Source: Pseudomonas entomophila
GTDB lineage: Bacteria > Pseudomonadota > Gammaproteobacteria > Pseudomonadales > Pseudomonadaceae
NCBI RefSeq assembly: GCF_029193575.1
Contig: NZ_JARGCS010000061.1
Coordinates: 1-56,383 of the forward strand
DNA length: 56,383 nt
Reading direction: 5' to 3'
Part shown: positions 19,895-32,568 of the stretch, one piece after another
Position numbering within the stretch: the first letter of the stretch is position 1
Layout of the letters: every line of letters begins with the position of its first letter
Notes under the pieces: generated by a model
The model's input: the letters and a program-made list of their open reading frames with translations, nothing else
The model's database searches: none
Told to the model about the DNA's origin: nothing
Translations under genes and position numbers: made by a program

Positions 19895-20296
19895 TCAGTG
19901 CCGTGGCACGTTCGATTCAAGTTCATAGGCGTAAGCGCCCAGGCTCCCGGACATGCCACCTGGATAGACGCGCGGGCCATCTTCTTCGGCCTGGGCGTCG
20001 GCCGCCAAGGCGCCGTCCAGTTCATGCAAGGCCATTTCCAGCAGCTTGCGCAGGTCCTGGGCGTTGCGCGCCGAGAGGCTCAGGCGAAAGTCCAGGCCGT
20101 CGGCCGGCGCCTCGATGGTGGCCTCTACCGAGACGGCCTCGCCGAGGATACGCTCATGCTCTTCCTCCATCGCATCGAGCACCTTGGACAACTCCAGCAC
20201 GCGCTCGGGGTGGGCGGCCATGAGGTCCTTGATTTCCAGGCGGCGGGCCTGCCAGTCGCGAATGCGTTGTCGGGTGTGATCGTCAACCTGATCCAA
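19895..20296 (-). CDS. Small protein upstream of the SF1 helicase, unknown function
   Basis: 133 residues from a TTG start at 20296. This start was chosen because GGAGG (20305-20309 on the plus strand as CCTCC) lies eight bases upstream. An alternative ATG at 20341 would add 15 residues but lacks a ribosome site. The protein is charged and mostly helical (RIRDWQARRLEIKDLMAAHPERVLELSKVLDAMEEEHERIL), with a possible ferredoxin-like strand segment (VSVEATIEAPADGLDFRLSL) and a Gly-rich acidic tail. I do not recognise the family. The six-base gap to the helicase suggests a working pair. Confidence 0.65.
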   Translation of the reverse strand: MDQVDDHTRQRIRDWQARRLEIKDLMAAHPERVLELSKVLDAMEEEHERILGEAVSVEATIEAPADGLDFRLSLSARNAQDLRKLLEMALHELDGALAADAQAEEDGPRVYPGGMSGSLGAYAYELESNVPRH

Positions 20297-20420
20297 GGTC
20301 GTTACCTCCGGGCCTGCATGAACGGACGGGATGGACTGCATGATAAGCCGCCGCGCGGAAAATGCGCAGATCGGTGAGGGTGAGCGGAAGGAAAAACGCT
20401 TGGCGGACGCCAGAAATGGA

Positions 20421-20530
20421 GGCGGCCCCACCAGCCACACCCCGGCACTCAATGTCCCCGCCTTGGCTGCTTCCTTCCGGACCTGACCAGGTAAACGGGT
20501 AATCAATGCGGGGGGACCGATGGGGCCACC
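20421..20530 (-). ncRNA. ffs: 4.5S RNA, signal recognition particle RNA (small bacterial type)
   Basis: Minus-strand sequence carries the near-invariant SRP apical hairpin: CCTGGTCAGGTCC, then GGAAGGAAGCAGCCAAGG (plus coordinates 20461-20498). The ends pair as GGTGGCCCC with GGGGCCGCC (nine pairs including one G-U), which sets the limits at about 110 nt. It binds Ffh to form the SRP that targets membrane proteins. A short hairpin and a TTTTT tract lie downstream at about 20393-20412 on this strand and may end transcription. Confidence 0.95.
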
Positions 20531-20631
20531 ACGACAGAACTCGTCAGGTGACGAGCCGCGCCATTGTACAGTGCCGGGGCCAAGTTACAACCTTTGGGTG
20601 AGAAAAAAGCATCATTTCTCAAGGACTTGGG

Positions 20632-20727
20632 GGGCCTCATCGCGGAGCGAGCCCGCTCCTACAGGGGGCAGCGCCGTCCTGAAGGGCGCCGGAGCGCCTG
20701 TGGGAACGGGCTTGCCGCGATGACGCC
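20632..20727. repeat. REP pair between ffs and ligA
   Basis: Two REP-like units in opposite orientation: GCCTCATCGCGGAGCGAGCC with GCTCCTACAGG, then CCTGTGGGAACGGGCTTGCC with GCGATGACGCC. Both are slightly degenerate. They sit just after the ligA stop codon. Confidence 0.7.
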
Positions 20728-20733
20728 ATCCGC

Positions 20734-23064
20734 TCAGACCACGATCCCGTGACCACCGAGGAAGCCGACGAACGCGTCCTCATCCATCACCTCGACCCCC
20801 AGCTCACTGGCCTTGGCCAGCTTCGACCCTGCCCCAGGGCCGGCCACCACGCAGTGGGTCTTACCCGACACCGAGCCGGCCACCTTGGCCCCCAGGCTTT
20901 CCAGCTTCTCCTTGGCGACATCCCGGCTCATGCGCTCCAGGGTGCCGGTCAGCACCCAGGTTTGCCCCGCCAGTGGCAGCCCTTCGGCGGCCTTCTTCTC
21001 GCTGCGCCAGTGCATGCCGAATGCCAGCAGCTGCGCCTCGATGTCGCGGGCCAAGCGCTGGTTGGCTTCGTCGCGGAAGAACTCGCGCACCGCCTCGGCC
21101 TGCTTGGTGTTCAATGCCTGGCGCAAGTCGATGCCGTCGGCGGCGATGATCTTGTCCAGGGTGCCCAGCTTGTCCACCAGCTTCTCGGCGCCGGTTGGGC
21201 CGACCGAGGCGATGTCGAGCTTGGCGATCATCCCGGCCAAGGTGGTGCTGGCGGCGAACTCGGCGGCCAGTCCGCCTTCGTCCTGTAGCTGTATGCCACT
21301 GTCGAGCAGTTGCTGGATGACCTCGCGGTTGTGCGCGTCCTCGAAGAAGTTGTGGATCTCGTGGGCGACTTCCAGGCCAATGTCCGGCAGGTAGGTCAGC
21401 ACCTGCGGCAAGGCCACCTGCACCCGCGCCAGGCTACCGAGCGAACGGGCCAGCACCTTGGCGGTCTCCTCGCCGACATCAGGGATGCCCAGGGCGAAGA
21501 TGAAGCGCGCCAGGCTCGGGCGCTTGCTGGCCTGGATGGCCTCCAGCAGCTTGTTGCTGGACACCTCGGCGAAGCCTTCAAGGTCGACGATCTGCTCGAA
21601 CTTGAGGTTGTACAAATCGGCCGGGGAGCGGATCAACCCCTCGTCCACCAACTGCTCGACGCTCTTTTCACCCAAGCCGTCGATGTCCATGGCCCGGCGC
21701 GACACGTAGTGGATGATCGCCTGCTTGAGCTGCGCAGCGCAGCTCAAACGGCCAACGCAGCGGTACACCGCGCCTTCGCTGGTGGTCTCCTTGCCCTTGC
21801 TGCGCTTGACCAACTGGGTGCGCTCGACCTGCGAACCGCACACCGGGCAGGCGCTGGGCACCGCGACCGGACGGGCATCGTCGGGGCGGCGCTCGACGAC
21901 CACCTGCATGACCTGCGGGATCACGTCGCCGGCGCGGCGGATGATCACGCTGTCGCCAATCATCAGGCCCAGGCGGGCGATCTCGTCCATGTTATGCAGG
22001 GTGGCATTGGACACGGTGACCCCGGCCACCTTGACCGGCTTCAGGCGCGCCACAGGGGTCACGGCGCCCGTGCGGCCCACCTGGAACTCCACGTCGAGCA
22101 CTTCGGTGAGCTCTTCCATGGCTGGAAACTTATGGGCGATCGCCCAGCGCGGTTCGCGGGCGCGGAAACCCAGCTCGCGCTGCGCCGCCAGACTGTTGAC
22201 CTTGAACACCACGCCGTCGATCTCGTAGGCCAGGCCGTTGCGCCGTGCGCCGATGTCGCGGTAGTAGGCCAGGCACTCCTCGACCCCGGCGGCGTGCTTG
22301 AGCTCGCGGCTGATGGGCAGGCCCCAGGCCTTGAGTTTCTCGAGGATGCCGATGTGGGTGTCGTCGACGGCCTCCGACACCTGGCCCAGGCCGTAGCAGC
22401 AGAATTCCAGCGGGCGGCTGGCGGTGATCTTCGAATCGAGCTGGCGCAGACTGCCGGCGGCGGCGTTGCGCGGGTTGGCGAAGGTCTTGCCGCCACTTTC
22501 GGCCTGGGCGGCATTGAGCCTCTCGAAACCGGCCTTGCTCATGTACACCTCGCCGCGCACTTCCAGTACGGCGGGCCAGCCCTTGCCCTGGAGCTTCAGC
22601 GGAATGTTGCGCACGGTGCGCACGTTGGTGCTGATGTCTTCGCCGGTGGTGCCGTCGCCGCGGGTGGCGCCCTGCACCAGCAGACCGTCGCGGTACAGCA
22701 GGCTGACGGCCAGGCCATCGAGCTTGGGCTCGCAGCTGTAGTCGACGGCCATCGGCTGGTCCAGGCCCTCGACCACGCGGCGGTCGAATTCGCGCAGGTC
22801 GTTTTCCTCGAAGGCGTTGCCCAGGCTGAGCATGGGGACTTCGTGGCGCACCTGGCTGAACGCCGCCAGGGCCTCACCGCCGACGCGCTGGGTGGGGGAG
22901 TCCGGGGTAACCAGGTGCGGGTGCTCGGCCTCCAGCGCCTTGAGTTCATTGAACAGGCGGTCATATTCGGCGTCGGGCACACTGGGCTCGTCGAGCACGT
23001 AGTAGCGGTAGTTGTGCTGGTCGAGTTCGGCACGCAGTGCGTGGATGCGGTTTTCGGCGTTCAT
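20734..23064 (-). CDS. ligA: LigA, NAD-dependent DNA ligase
   Basis: 776 residues starting MNAENRIHALR. The adenylation domain has the lysine motif EPKLDGLAV (about 117-125). It is followed by an OB domain, a zinc finger (CPVC...CVGRLSC, about 408-440), tandem helix-hairpin-helix segments (DIDGLGEKSVEQLV, GFAEVSSNKLLEAI) and a C-terminal BRCT domain (GLPLAGQTWVLTGTLERMSR onward). It seals nicks in replication and repair. ATG 23064 gives the normal length; an extension to 23088 is not family-like. It is the last gene of the smc-zipA-ligA series and has an unusually long hairpin before its start. Confidence 0.97.
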   Translation of the reverse strand: MNAENRIHALRAELDQHNYRYYVLDEPSVPDAEYDRLFNELKALEAEHPHLVTPDSPTQRVGGEALAAFSQVRHEVPMLSLGNAFEENDLREFDRRVVEGLDQPMAVDYSCEPKLDGLAVSLLYRDGLLVQGATRGDGTTGEDISTNVRTVRNIPLKLQGKGWPAVLEVRGEVYMSKAGFERLNAAQAESGGKTFANPRNAAAGSLRQLDSKITASRPLEFCCYGLGQVSEAVDDTHIGILEKLKAWGLPISRELKHAAGVEECLAYYRDIGARRNGLAYEIDGVVFKVNSLAAQRELGFRAREPRWAIAHKFPAMEELTEVLDVEFQVGRTGAVTPVARLKPVKVAGVTVSNATLHNMDEIARLGLMIGDSVIIRRAGDVIPQVMQVVVERRPDDARPVAVPSACPVCGSQVERTQLVKRSKGKETTSEGAVYRCVGRLSCAAQLKQAIIHYVSRRAMDIDGLGEKSVEQLVDEGLIRSPADLYNLKFEQIVDLEGFAEVSSNKLLEAIQASKRPSLARFIFALGIPDVGEETAKVLARSLGSLARVQVALPQVLTYLPDIGLEVAHEIHNFFEDAHNREVIQQLLDSGIQLQDEGGLAAEFAASTTLAGMIAKLDIASVGPTGAEKLVDKLGTLDKIIAADGIDLRQALNTKQAEAVREFFRDEANQRLARDIEAQLLAFGMHWRSEKKAAEGLPLAGQTWVLTGTLERMSRDVAKEKLESLGAKVAGSVSGKTHCVVAGPGAGSKLAKASELGVEVMDEDAFVGFLGGHGIVV

Positions 23065-23086
23065 CGGCGGTCTTCTCTTGCAACGC

Positions 23087-23171
23087 AAAAGAGCAGCCTT
23101 GGGGGGCTGCGGGCCGGAACAGGCAACACCCTATCCCCGGCCTGACAGCATCGCCCTCAAGGCTGCTCTTT
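23087..23171 (-). repeat. Long inverted repeat between zipA and ligA
   Basis: Arms AAAGAGCAGCCTTGGGG (about 23088) and CCTCAAGGCTGCTCTTT (ends 23171) match at 16 of 17 positions. Inside them a second pair (GCTG-N2-GGCCGG with CCGGCC-N2-CAGC-like) extends the stem. It occupies most of the 145-base space between the two co-directional genes. It has no T tract, so an mRNA-processing or attenuation structure is more likely than a terminator. Confidence 0.65.
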
Positions 23172-23209
23172 CACTTGAATCAGGGTGGGCAACGCGCCCA
23201 CACGGTCAA

Positions 23210-24088
23210 TCAGCGTTTCTGGGTCAGCGCACGGCGCTCGAACTCGACGATGCGCTGACGGTAATGCTCGATGGTCTGGGCGGTGAGCACGCTGCGCTGG
23301 TCATCCTTGAGCTCGCCATTGAGCTCGTGGGCCAACTTGCGCGCAGCGGCGACCATCACGTCGAAGGCCTGCTTCGGGTGACGCGGGCCAGGCAGACCGA
23401 GGAAGAAGCTCACCGCGCGCGTGCTGAAGTGGTCGATGTCGTCCAGGTCGAACACGCCAGGCTTGACCGCGTTGGCCATGGAGAACAGCACCTCGCCGTG
23501 GCCGGCCATGCTCTCGTGACGATGGAAGATGTCCATCTCGCCGAAGCGCAGGCCGCTCTCGAGGATGTTCTGCAGCAACGCAGGCCCCTTGAAGCCACCC
23601 TCATCACGGGAGATGACGCTGATCACCAGCACCTCTTCCACCGGCGGCAGCTCCTTGGCGGCGTTGCTGGTGGCCGCGAAACCGCTGCTGCGTTGCTCGT
23701 CGGCGTAGTCGTCATCGGCGTCGGCGAACAGGTCGGGCTCGCGCGGCTCGGCAGCCAGGTTCAGGTCACCCTGCTGCGGTTCGCTGTTGCGCTTGCCGCG
23801 CTTGGAGGCCTTGGCCGGTTTGGCTTCGCGCTCGCGCTCACGCGCCGGGGCGCTCAGCGACGGCAGGTCGCTTTCATCCAGCTCGGGTTCTTTCTGGGTT
23901 TCCAATACGCGCGCCGGGCCAAGCACCTCGGCGCTGCCTTCGTCGTCCGGCAGGTTGGAATAGCTGCGGTCCAGACGGAATTTCAACTTGCCCTTGCCGC
24001 CGCGCATGCGGCGCCAGCCGTCGAAAAGAATACCGGCGATGACAATGATGCCGATGACGATCAGCCACTCGCGCAGACCGATTTCCAT
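23210..24088 (-). CDS. zipA: ZipA, cell division protein
   Basis: 292 residues. The N-terminal membrane helix IGLREWLIVIGIIVIAGILF (about 3-22) is followed by the basic GWRRMRGGKGKLKF, a long charged linker (about 40-150) and the C-terminal FtsZ-binding domain (VLVISVISRDEGGFKGPALL onward, about 155-285). ZipA tethers FtsZ to the inner membrane at the septum. ATG 24088 (MEIGLREWL) is the usual start; 20 further in-frame codons upstream are not conserved-looking. It lies between smc and ligA, the gamma-proteobacterial order for pseudomonads. Confidence 0.95.
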   Translation of the reverse strand: MEIGLREWLIVIGIIVIAGILFDGWRRMRGGKGKLKFRLDRSYSNLPDDEGSAEVLGPARVLETQKEPELDESDLPSLSAPAREREREAKPAKASKRGKRNSEPQQGDLNLAAEPREPDLFADADDDYADEQRSSGFAATSNAAKELPPVEEVLVISVISRDEGGFKGPALLQNILESGLRFGEMDIFHRHESMAGHGEVLFSMANAVKPGVFDLDDIDHFSTRAVSFFLGLPGPRHPKQAFDVMVAAARKLAHELNGELKDDQRSVLTAQTIEHYRQRIVEFERRALTQKR

Positions 24089-24294
24089 GTAATCCCGTGC
24101 CTCTATAAAAATATGCTTGAAAACAAAGGGTTCAAAGCCCTTTAACACGTGGCGCCAACTCTATGTTCTGACAGGCGTTTTACCCACGCAAAAAAACAAG
24201 TGACATTAAGCTAGCACGACATTCGACAACTTTACACCGTCTGTCGCACATGCAAGGGAGCAATTGCCCACAGATCTTGCTTTATCTTCCTTCA

Positions 24295-27783
<3,489 letters not shown>

Positions 27784-27786
27784 CGG

Positions 27787-28446
27787 TCAGGCCTGCGCCA
27801 ACGCGGCCAGCACCAGCTCGCAACTGCGCTGGCAATAGGCGACCAGCACTTCGCGGATGCGCGCCAGGTCACGGGCGACCACGCCCTCGAGCAGGCGGGC
27901 GAACAGTTCCAGGTAGTCGTCCATGCTGGCCTGGCGCTGGTCCAGGGCCAGGTAGTAGGCGCGACTCATGGCCGGCTGAAGATTCTCGACCGTTTCCTGA
28001 AGGTAGGGGTTGTCGGCGAACGGATACGCGGCACGCATCACCGCGAAGCTCTCGGCAACGAAGGCCTTGATGTCCTGGGCGTTGCGGGCCTGTTGCAGGC
28101 GCTGCTGGATGTCCAGGAACGGGCGCAGGTCGGCATCGCCGCGCCAGCGTTGGGCAACCGCGTTGCCCAGCAGGATGTACAACTCGGCCATCAGGCTGCA
28201 GAGGCTGCGTGCACTGTGCTCGTCCAGTTCGGTCACGTGGGCGCCACGGCGCGGCAAGATAGCCACCAGGTGGCGACGTTCGAGGATCAGCAGCGCCTCA
28301 CGCACCGAGCCGCGGCTGACATTCAGCGCCTGGGTGACCTTCTGCTCCTGGATGCGCTCGCCCGGCGCCAGTTCGCCGCGAATGATCCGCTCGGCCAGGT
28401 AGTGGGCAATCTGCTCGGAGAGGCTGTCCGGCGCCTTGAACGTCAT
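27787..28446 (-). CDS. GntR-family transcriptional regulator (FadR/FCD type) upstream of smc
   Basis: 219 residues. A winged helix-turn-helix (LAERIIRGELAPGERIQEQKVTQALNVSRGSVREALLILERRHLV, about 18-62) is followed by an all-helical FCD ligand domain with the metal-site pattern around E-x3-Y and H/N residues. It is divergent from xdhA, with 269 bases between them, and three bases before smc. By position it could control xdhA, but the family type and effector are not shown by sequence. The combination with smc is conserved-looking in layout and may just be positional. Confidence 0.9.
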   Translation of the reverse strand: MTFKAPDSLSEQIAHYLAERIIRGELAPGERIQEQKVTQALNVSRGSVREALLILERRHLVAILPRRGAHVTELDEHSARSLCSLMAELYILLGNAVAQRWRGDADLRPFLDIQQRLQQARNAQDIKAFVAESFAVMRAAYPFADNPYLQETVENLQPAMSRAYYLALDQRQASMDDYLELFARLLEGVVARDLARIREVLVAYCQRSCELVLAALAQA

Positions 28447-28623
28447 GGTTTTCCTTCAGAATCGAGAACGAAGCACAAAGGCGCGATTGTAGCGCACTTG
28501 CCCACTGCCCGCGCATAGCGCCGAGCGGCTTTGTGCGACCCGCCGGTCAGGCGCCCTGGCCGGCGCGATCTATGCTTGTAACAAGGCACGTTTGGGCGGT
28601 GAAGTCGTGGCACGGGCTAAATC

Positions 28624-28662
28624 TTGACCTTTGAGTCAGAAAAATATTGACCTGAAGGTCAG
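28624..28662 (+). promoter_or_regulatory. Two tandem RutR-like operators before xdhA
   Basis: TTGACCTTTGAGTCAG (28624-28639) and TTGACCTGAAGGTCAG (28647-28662) are repeats of one imperfect palindrome, starts 23 bases apart (about two helical turns). The E. coli RutR consensus is TTGACCA-N2-TGGTCAA. The TTGACC of the second site can serve as a -35, with TAGAGT (28671-28676) as the -10, so a bound protein would cover the promoter. A RutR homologue is encoded at 51422-52033. Confidence 0.6.
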
Positions 28663-28715
28663 CCCTTGCTTAGAGTCCGCCCAACAACAATAAAACCCTT
28701 GCGAGGCCCACCCCC

Positions 28716-30170
28716 GTGATCCAGTTTCTCGTCAACCAGGAGCTGCGCAGCGAGCACGCCCTGGACCCGAACATGACGGTGCTGCAATACCTGCGCGAGC
28801 ACCTGGGCAAACCCGGCACCAAGGAAGGCTGCGCCAGCGGCGACTGCGGCGCGTGCACCGTGGTCGTCGGCGAGCTGACCCAAGACGACCAGGGCGCCGA
28901 CACCCTGCGCTACCGCAGCCTCAACGCCTGCCTGACCTTCGTTTGCGCCCTGCACGGCAAGCAGTTGATCAGCGTCGAAGGCCTCAAGCACCAGGGCGAG
29001 TTGCACAGCGTGCAGCGCGCGATGGCCGACTGCCATGGCTCGCAGTGCGGCTTCTGCACCCCAGGCTTCGTCATGTCGCTGTTCGCCCTGCAGAAGAACA
29101 GCGCCGGCCACGACCTGCACCAGGCCCAGGAGGCCCTGGCCGGCAACCTGTGCCGCTGCACCGGCTACCGGCCGATCCTCGATGCCGCCGAGCAAAGCTG
29201 CGCCCGCCCCTGCCGCGACCAGTTCGACGCCCAGCAGGCACAGACCATCGCCCGCCTCAAGGCCATCGCCCCGCAGCAAACCGGCGAGCTCAACAGCGGC
29301 GACAAGCGCTGCCTGGTGCCACTGACCGTGGCGGATCTGGCCGACCTGTACAGCTCGCACCCCGAGGCGCGCCTGCTGGCCGGCGGCACCGACCTTGCAT
29401 TGGAGGTCACCCAGTTCCACAAGACCCTGCCGGTGATGATCTACGTCGGCCACGTGGCCGCACTCAAGCGCATCGACAAGACCGCCAGCCACCTGGAGAT
29501 CGGTGCCGCCACCCCGCTCACCGACTGCTACGGCGCGCTCAACGAGGAATACCCCGACTTCGGCGACCTGCTGCACCGCTTCGCCTCGCTGCAGATCCGC
29601 AACCAGGGCACCTTGGGCGGCAACATCGGCAACGCCTCGCCGATCGGCGACTCACCGCCCTTGCTGATCGCCCTGGACGCGCAGATCGTCCTGCGCCAGG
29701 GCCAGCGCCAGCGCACCTTGGCGCTGGAGGATTACTTCATCGATTACCGCATCACCGCGCGCCAGGACAGCGAGTTCATCGAGAAGATCATCGTGCCGCG
29801 CGCCCGCCAGGATTGGGCATTCCGGGCCTACAAGGTCTCCAAGCGCCTGGACGACGACATCTCGGCGGTGTGCGGCGCCTTCAACCTGAGCATCGAGGAC
29901 GGCGTGGTCAGCGGCGTGCGCATCGCCTTCGGCGGCATGGCGGCGATCCCCAAGCGCGCCCGCGCCTGTGAAGCGGCACTGCTGGGCAAGCCTTGGAGCC
30001 AGGCGACCGTGGAGCGCGCTTGCCAGGCCCTGGCCGAGGACTTCACCCCGCTGTCGGACTTCCGCGCCAGCAAGGAATACCGTCTGCTGACCGCGCAGAA
30101 CCTGCTGCGCAAGTACTTCATCGAACTGCAATCGCCGTACATCGAAACCCGGGTGACCGCCTATGTCTAA
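28716..30170 (+). CDS. xdhA: XdhA, xanthine dehydrogenase small subunit (2Fe-2S and FAD)
   Basis: 484 residues. It has two [2Fe-2S] domains, the plant-type CASGDCGACTVVV (about 39-51) and the all-helical GSQCGFCTPGFV...LCRCTGYRPI (about 108-153). An FAD domain follows with LLAGGTDLALEVTQ (about 221-234) and QIRNQGTLGGNIGNASPIGD (about 293-312), then a CO-dehydrogenase flavoprotein C-terminal domain. It passes electrons from the molybdenum subunit to NAD+. GTG 28716 is the start, with GAGG nine bases before it. It overlaps xdhB by eight bases. Hypoxanthine and xanthine are oxidised to urate by XdhAB. Confidence 0.96.
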   Translation: MIQFLVNQELRSEHALDPNMTVLQYLREHLGKPGTKEGCASGDCGACTVVVGELTQDDQGADTLRYRSLNACLTFVCALHGKQLISVEGLKHQGELHSVQRAMADCHGSQCGFCTPGFVMSLFALQKNSAGHDLHQAQEALAGNLCRCTGYRPILDAAEQSCARPCRDQFDAQQAQTIARLKAIAPQQTGELNSGDKRCLVPLTVADLADLYSSHPEARLLAGGTDLALEVTQFHKTLPVMIYVGHVAALKRIDKTASHLEIGAATPLTDCYGALNEEYPDFGDLLHRFASLQIRNQGTLGGNIGNASPIGDSPPLLIALDAQIVLRQGQRQRTLALEDYFIDYRITARQDSEFIEKIIVPRARQDWAFRAYKVSKRLDDDISAVCGAFNLSIEDGVVSGVRIAFGGMAAIPKRARACEAALLGKPWSQATVERACQALAEDFTPLSDFRASKEYRLLTAQNLLRKYFIELQSPYIETRVTAYV

Positions 30171-32562
30171 CCATCACGCCGTCAAGAGCCAGGCCGAGAT
30201 GGCCGAACTGTTCCGCCAGGACCTGACCACCGGGGTCGGCCGCAGCGTCAAGCACGACAGCGCCGACAAGCACGTCTCGGGCGAGGCGGTGTACATCGAC
30301 GACCGCCTGGAATTCCCCAACCAGTTGCACGTCTATGCCCGCACCTCGGACCGCGCGCACGCGCGCATCCTGCGCATCGACACCGCCCCGTGCTACACGT
30401 TCGAGGGCGTGCGCATCGCCATCACCCACGAAGACATCCCCGGCCTGAAGGACATCGGCCCAGTGGTCGCCGGCGACCCGTTGCTGGCCATCGACAAGGT
30501 CGAGTTCTTCGGCCAGCCGGTGCTCGCCGTGGCCGCCCGCGACCTGGAAACCGCGCGCCGTGCGGCGATGGCGGCGATCGTCGAGTACGAAGACCTGGAG
30601 CCCGTGCTGGACGTGGTCGAAGCGCTGCGTAAAAAGCACTTCGTGCTCGACAGCCACACCCACCAGCGCGGCGACTCGGCCGCCGCGCTGGCCAGTGCCC
30701 CGCACCGCCTGCAAGGCACCCTGCACATCGGCGGCCAGGAACACTTCTACCTGGAGACGCAAATCTCCTCGGTGATGCCCACCGAGGACGGCGGCATGAT
30801 CGTCTACTGCTCCACCCAGAACCCCACCGAGGTGCAGAAGCTGGTGGCCGAGGTGCTGGACGTGCCGATGAACAAGGTGGTGCTGGACATGCGCCGCATG
30901 GGCGGCGGTTTCGGCGGCAAGGAAACCCAGGCTGCGAGCCCCGCCTGCCTGTGCGCGGTGATCGCGCGCCTGACCGGCCAGCCGACCAAGATGCGCCTGC
31001 CGCGCGTCGAAGACATGACCATGACCGGCAAGCGTCACCCGTTCTACGTCGAGTACGACGTCGGCTTCGACGACAACGGTCGGCTGCACGGCATCGAGTT
31101 CGATCTGGCCGGCAACTGCGGCTATTCGCCAGACCTTTCCGGCTCGATCGTCGACCGCGCCATGTTCCACTCCGACAACGCCTACTACCTGGGCGACGCC
31201 ACGGTGCACGGCCACCGCTGCAAGACCAACACCGCCTCCAACACCGCCTACCGCGGCTTCGGCGGCCCGCAGGGCATGGTCGCCATCGAACAGGTGATGG
31301 ACCACATCGCCCGCCACCTGGGGCGCGACCCGCTGGCGGTGCGCAAGGCCAACTACTACGGCAAGACCGAACGCAACGTCACCCACTACTACCAGACCGT
31401 CGAGCACAACATGCTCGAGGAGATGACCGCCGAGCTCGAAGCCAGCAGCGACTACGCCGAGCGGCGCAAGTCGATCCGTCACTTCAACGAGCACAGCCCG
31501 GTGCTGAAGAAAGGCCTGGCGCTGACGCCGGTGAAGTTCGGCATCTCGTTCACCGCCACCTTCCTCAACCAGGCCGGTGCGTTGATCCACATCTACACCG
31601 ACGGCAGCATTCACCTGAACCATGGCGGCACCGAGATGGGCCAGGGCCTGAACACCAAGGTGGCGCAGGTGGTGGCCGAGATTTTCCAGGTGGATTTCAG
31701 CCGCATCCAGATCACCGCCACCAACACCGACAAAGTGCCCAACACCTCGCCGACCGCCGCCTCCAGTGGCGCCGACCTGAATGGCAAGGCCGCGCAGAAC
31801 GCCGCCGAGATCCTCAAGAAACGCCTGACCGAGTTCGCCGCGCGCCAGTACAAGGTCACCGAAGAAGACGTGGAGTTCCGCAACGGTCACGTGCGCGTTC
31901 GCGATGAGATCGTCAGCTTCGAGCAACTGGTGCAGCAGGCCTACTTCGCCCAGGTATCGCTGTCGAGCACCGGTTTCTACCGCACGCCGAAGATCTTCTA
32001 CGACCGCAGCCAGGCGCGTGGCCGGCCGTTCTACTACTTCGCCTTCGGTGCCGCTTGCGTGGAGGTGATCGTCGATACCCTGACCGGCGAGTACAAGATG
32101 CTGCGCGCCGACATCCTGCACGACGTGGGTGACTCGCTGAACCCGGCCATCGACATCGGCCAGGTGGAAGGCGGCTTCATCCAGGGCATGGGCTGGCTGA
32201 CCACCGAGGAACTGGTGTGGAACGCCAAGGGCAAGCTGATGACCAACGGCCCGGCCAGCTACAAGATCCCGGCGGTCGCCGACATGCCGATCGACCTGCG
32301 GGTGAGGCTGGTGGAGAACCGCAAGAACCCGGAAGACACGGTGTTCCACTCCAAGGCCGTGGGCGAGCCGCCGTTCATGCTCGGCATCGCGGCGTGGTGC
32401 GCGATCAAGGACGCGGTGGCGAGCCTTGCCGACTACCGCGTGCAGCCGAACATCGACGCGCCGTCCACACCGGAACGGGTGCTGTGGGGCTGCGAGCAGA
32501 TGCGCCAGGCCGTGGCCACCGCACAGCCCGCCGAAACACGCCCGGAACCGGTAACCCACTGA
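30163..32562 (+). CDS. xdhB: XdhB, xanthine dehydrogenase molybdopterin subunit
   Basis: 799 residues. The N-terminal aldehyde oxidase hammerhead domain (GEAVYIDDRLEFPNQLHVY) precedes the molybdenum-cofactor regions MGGGFGGKETQAA (about 246-258), AYRGFGGPQGM (about 362-372), NHGGTEMGQGLNTKVAQV and the C-terminal VGEPPFMLG (about 733-741), whose glutamate is the catalytic base in this family. With XdhA it makes urate from xanthine. The start overlaps the xdhA end, so the two are coupled. A REP pair separates it from xdhC. Confidence 0.96.
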   Translation: MSNHHAVKSQAEMAELFRQDLTTGVGRSVKHDSADKHVSGEAVYIDDRLEFPNQLHVYARTSDRAHARILRIDTAPCYTFEGVRIAITHEDIPGLKDIGPVVAGDPLLAIDKVEFFGQPVLAVAARDLETARRAAMAAIVEYEDLEPVLDVVEALRKKHFVLDSHTHQRGDSAAALASAPHRLQGTLHIGGQEHFYLETQISSVMPTEDGGMIVYCSTQNPTEVQKLVAEVLDVPMNKVVLDMRRMGGGFGGKETQAASPACLCAVIARLTGQPTKMRLPRVEDMTMTGKRHPFYVEYDVGFDDNGRLHGIEFDLAGNCGYSPDLSGSIVDRAMFHSDNAYYLGDATVHGHRCKTNTASNTAYRGFGGPQGMVAIEQVMDHIARHLGRDPLAVRKANYYGKTERNVTHYYQTVEHNMLEEMTAELEASSDYAERRKSIRHFNEHSPVLKKGLALTPVKFGISFTATFLNQAGALIHIYTDGSIHLNHGGTEMGQGLNTKVAQVVAEIFQVDFSRIQITATNTDKVPNTSPTAASSGADLNGKAAQNAAEILKKRLTEFAARQYKVTEEDVEFRNGHVRVRDEIVSFEQLVQQAYFAQVSLSSTGFYRTPKIFYDRSQARGRPFYYFAFGAACVEVIVDTLTGEYKMLRADILHDVGDSLNPAIDIGQVEGGFIQGMGWLTTEELVWNAKGKLMTNGPASYKIPAVADMPIDLRVRLVENRKNPEDTVFHSKAVGEPPFMLGIAAWCAIKDAVASLADYRVQPNIDAPSTPERVLWGCEQMRQAVATAQPAETRPEPVTH

Positions 32563-32568
32563 CGCCGC

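Noticed and set aside
28657..28668. GGTCAGCCCTTGC before xdhA as a sigma-54 promoter
   Set aside because: Only nine bases lie between GG and GC, and the flank match is poor.
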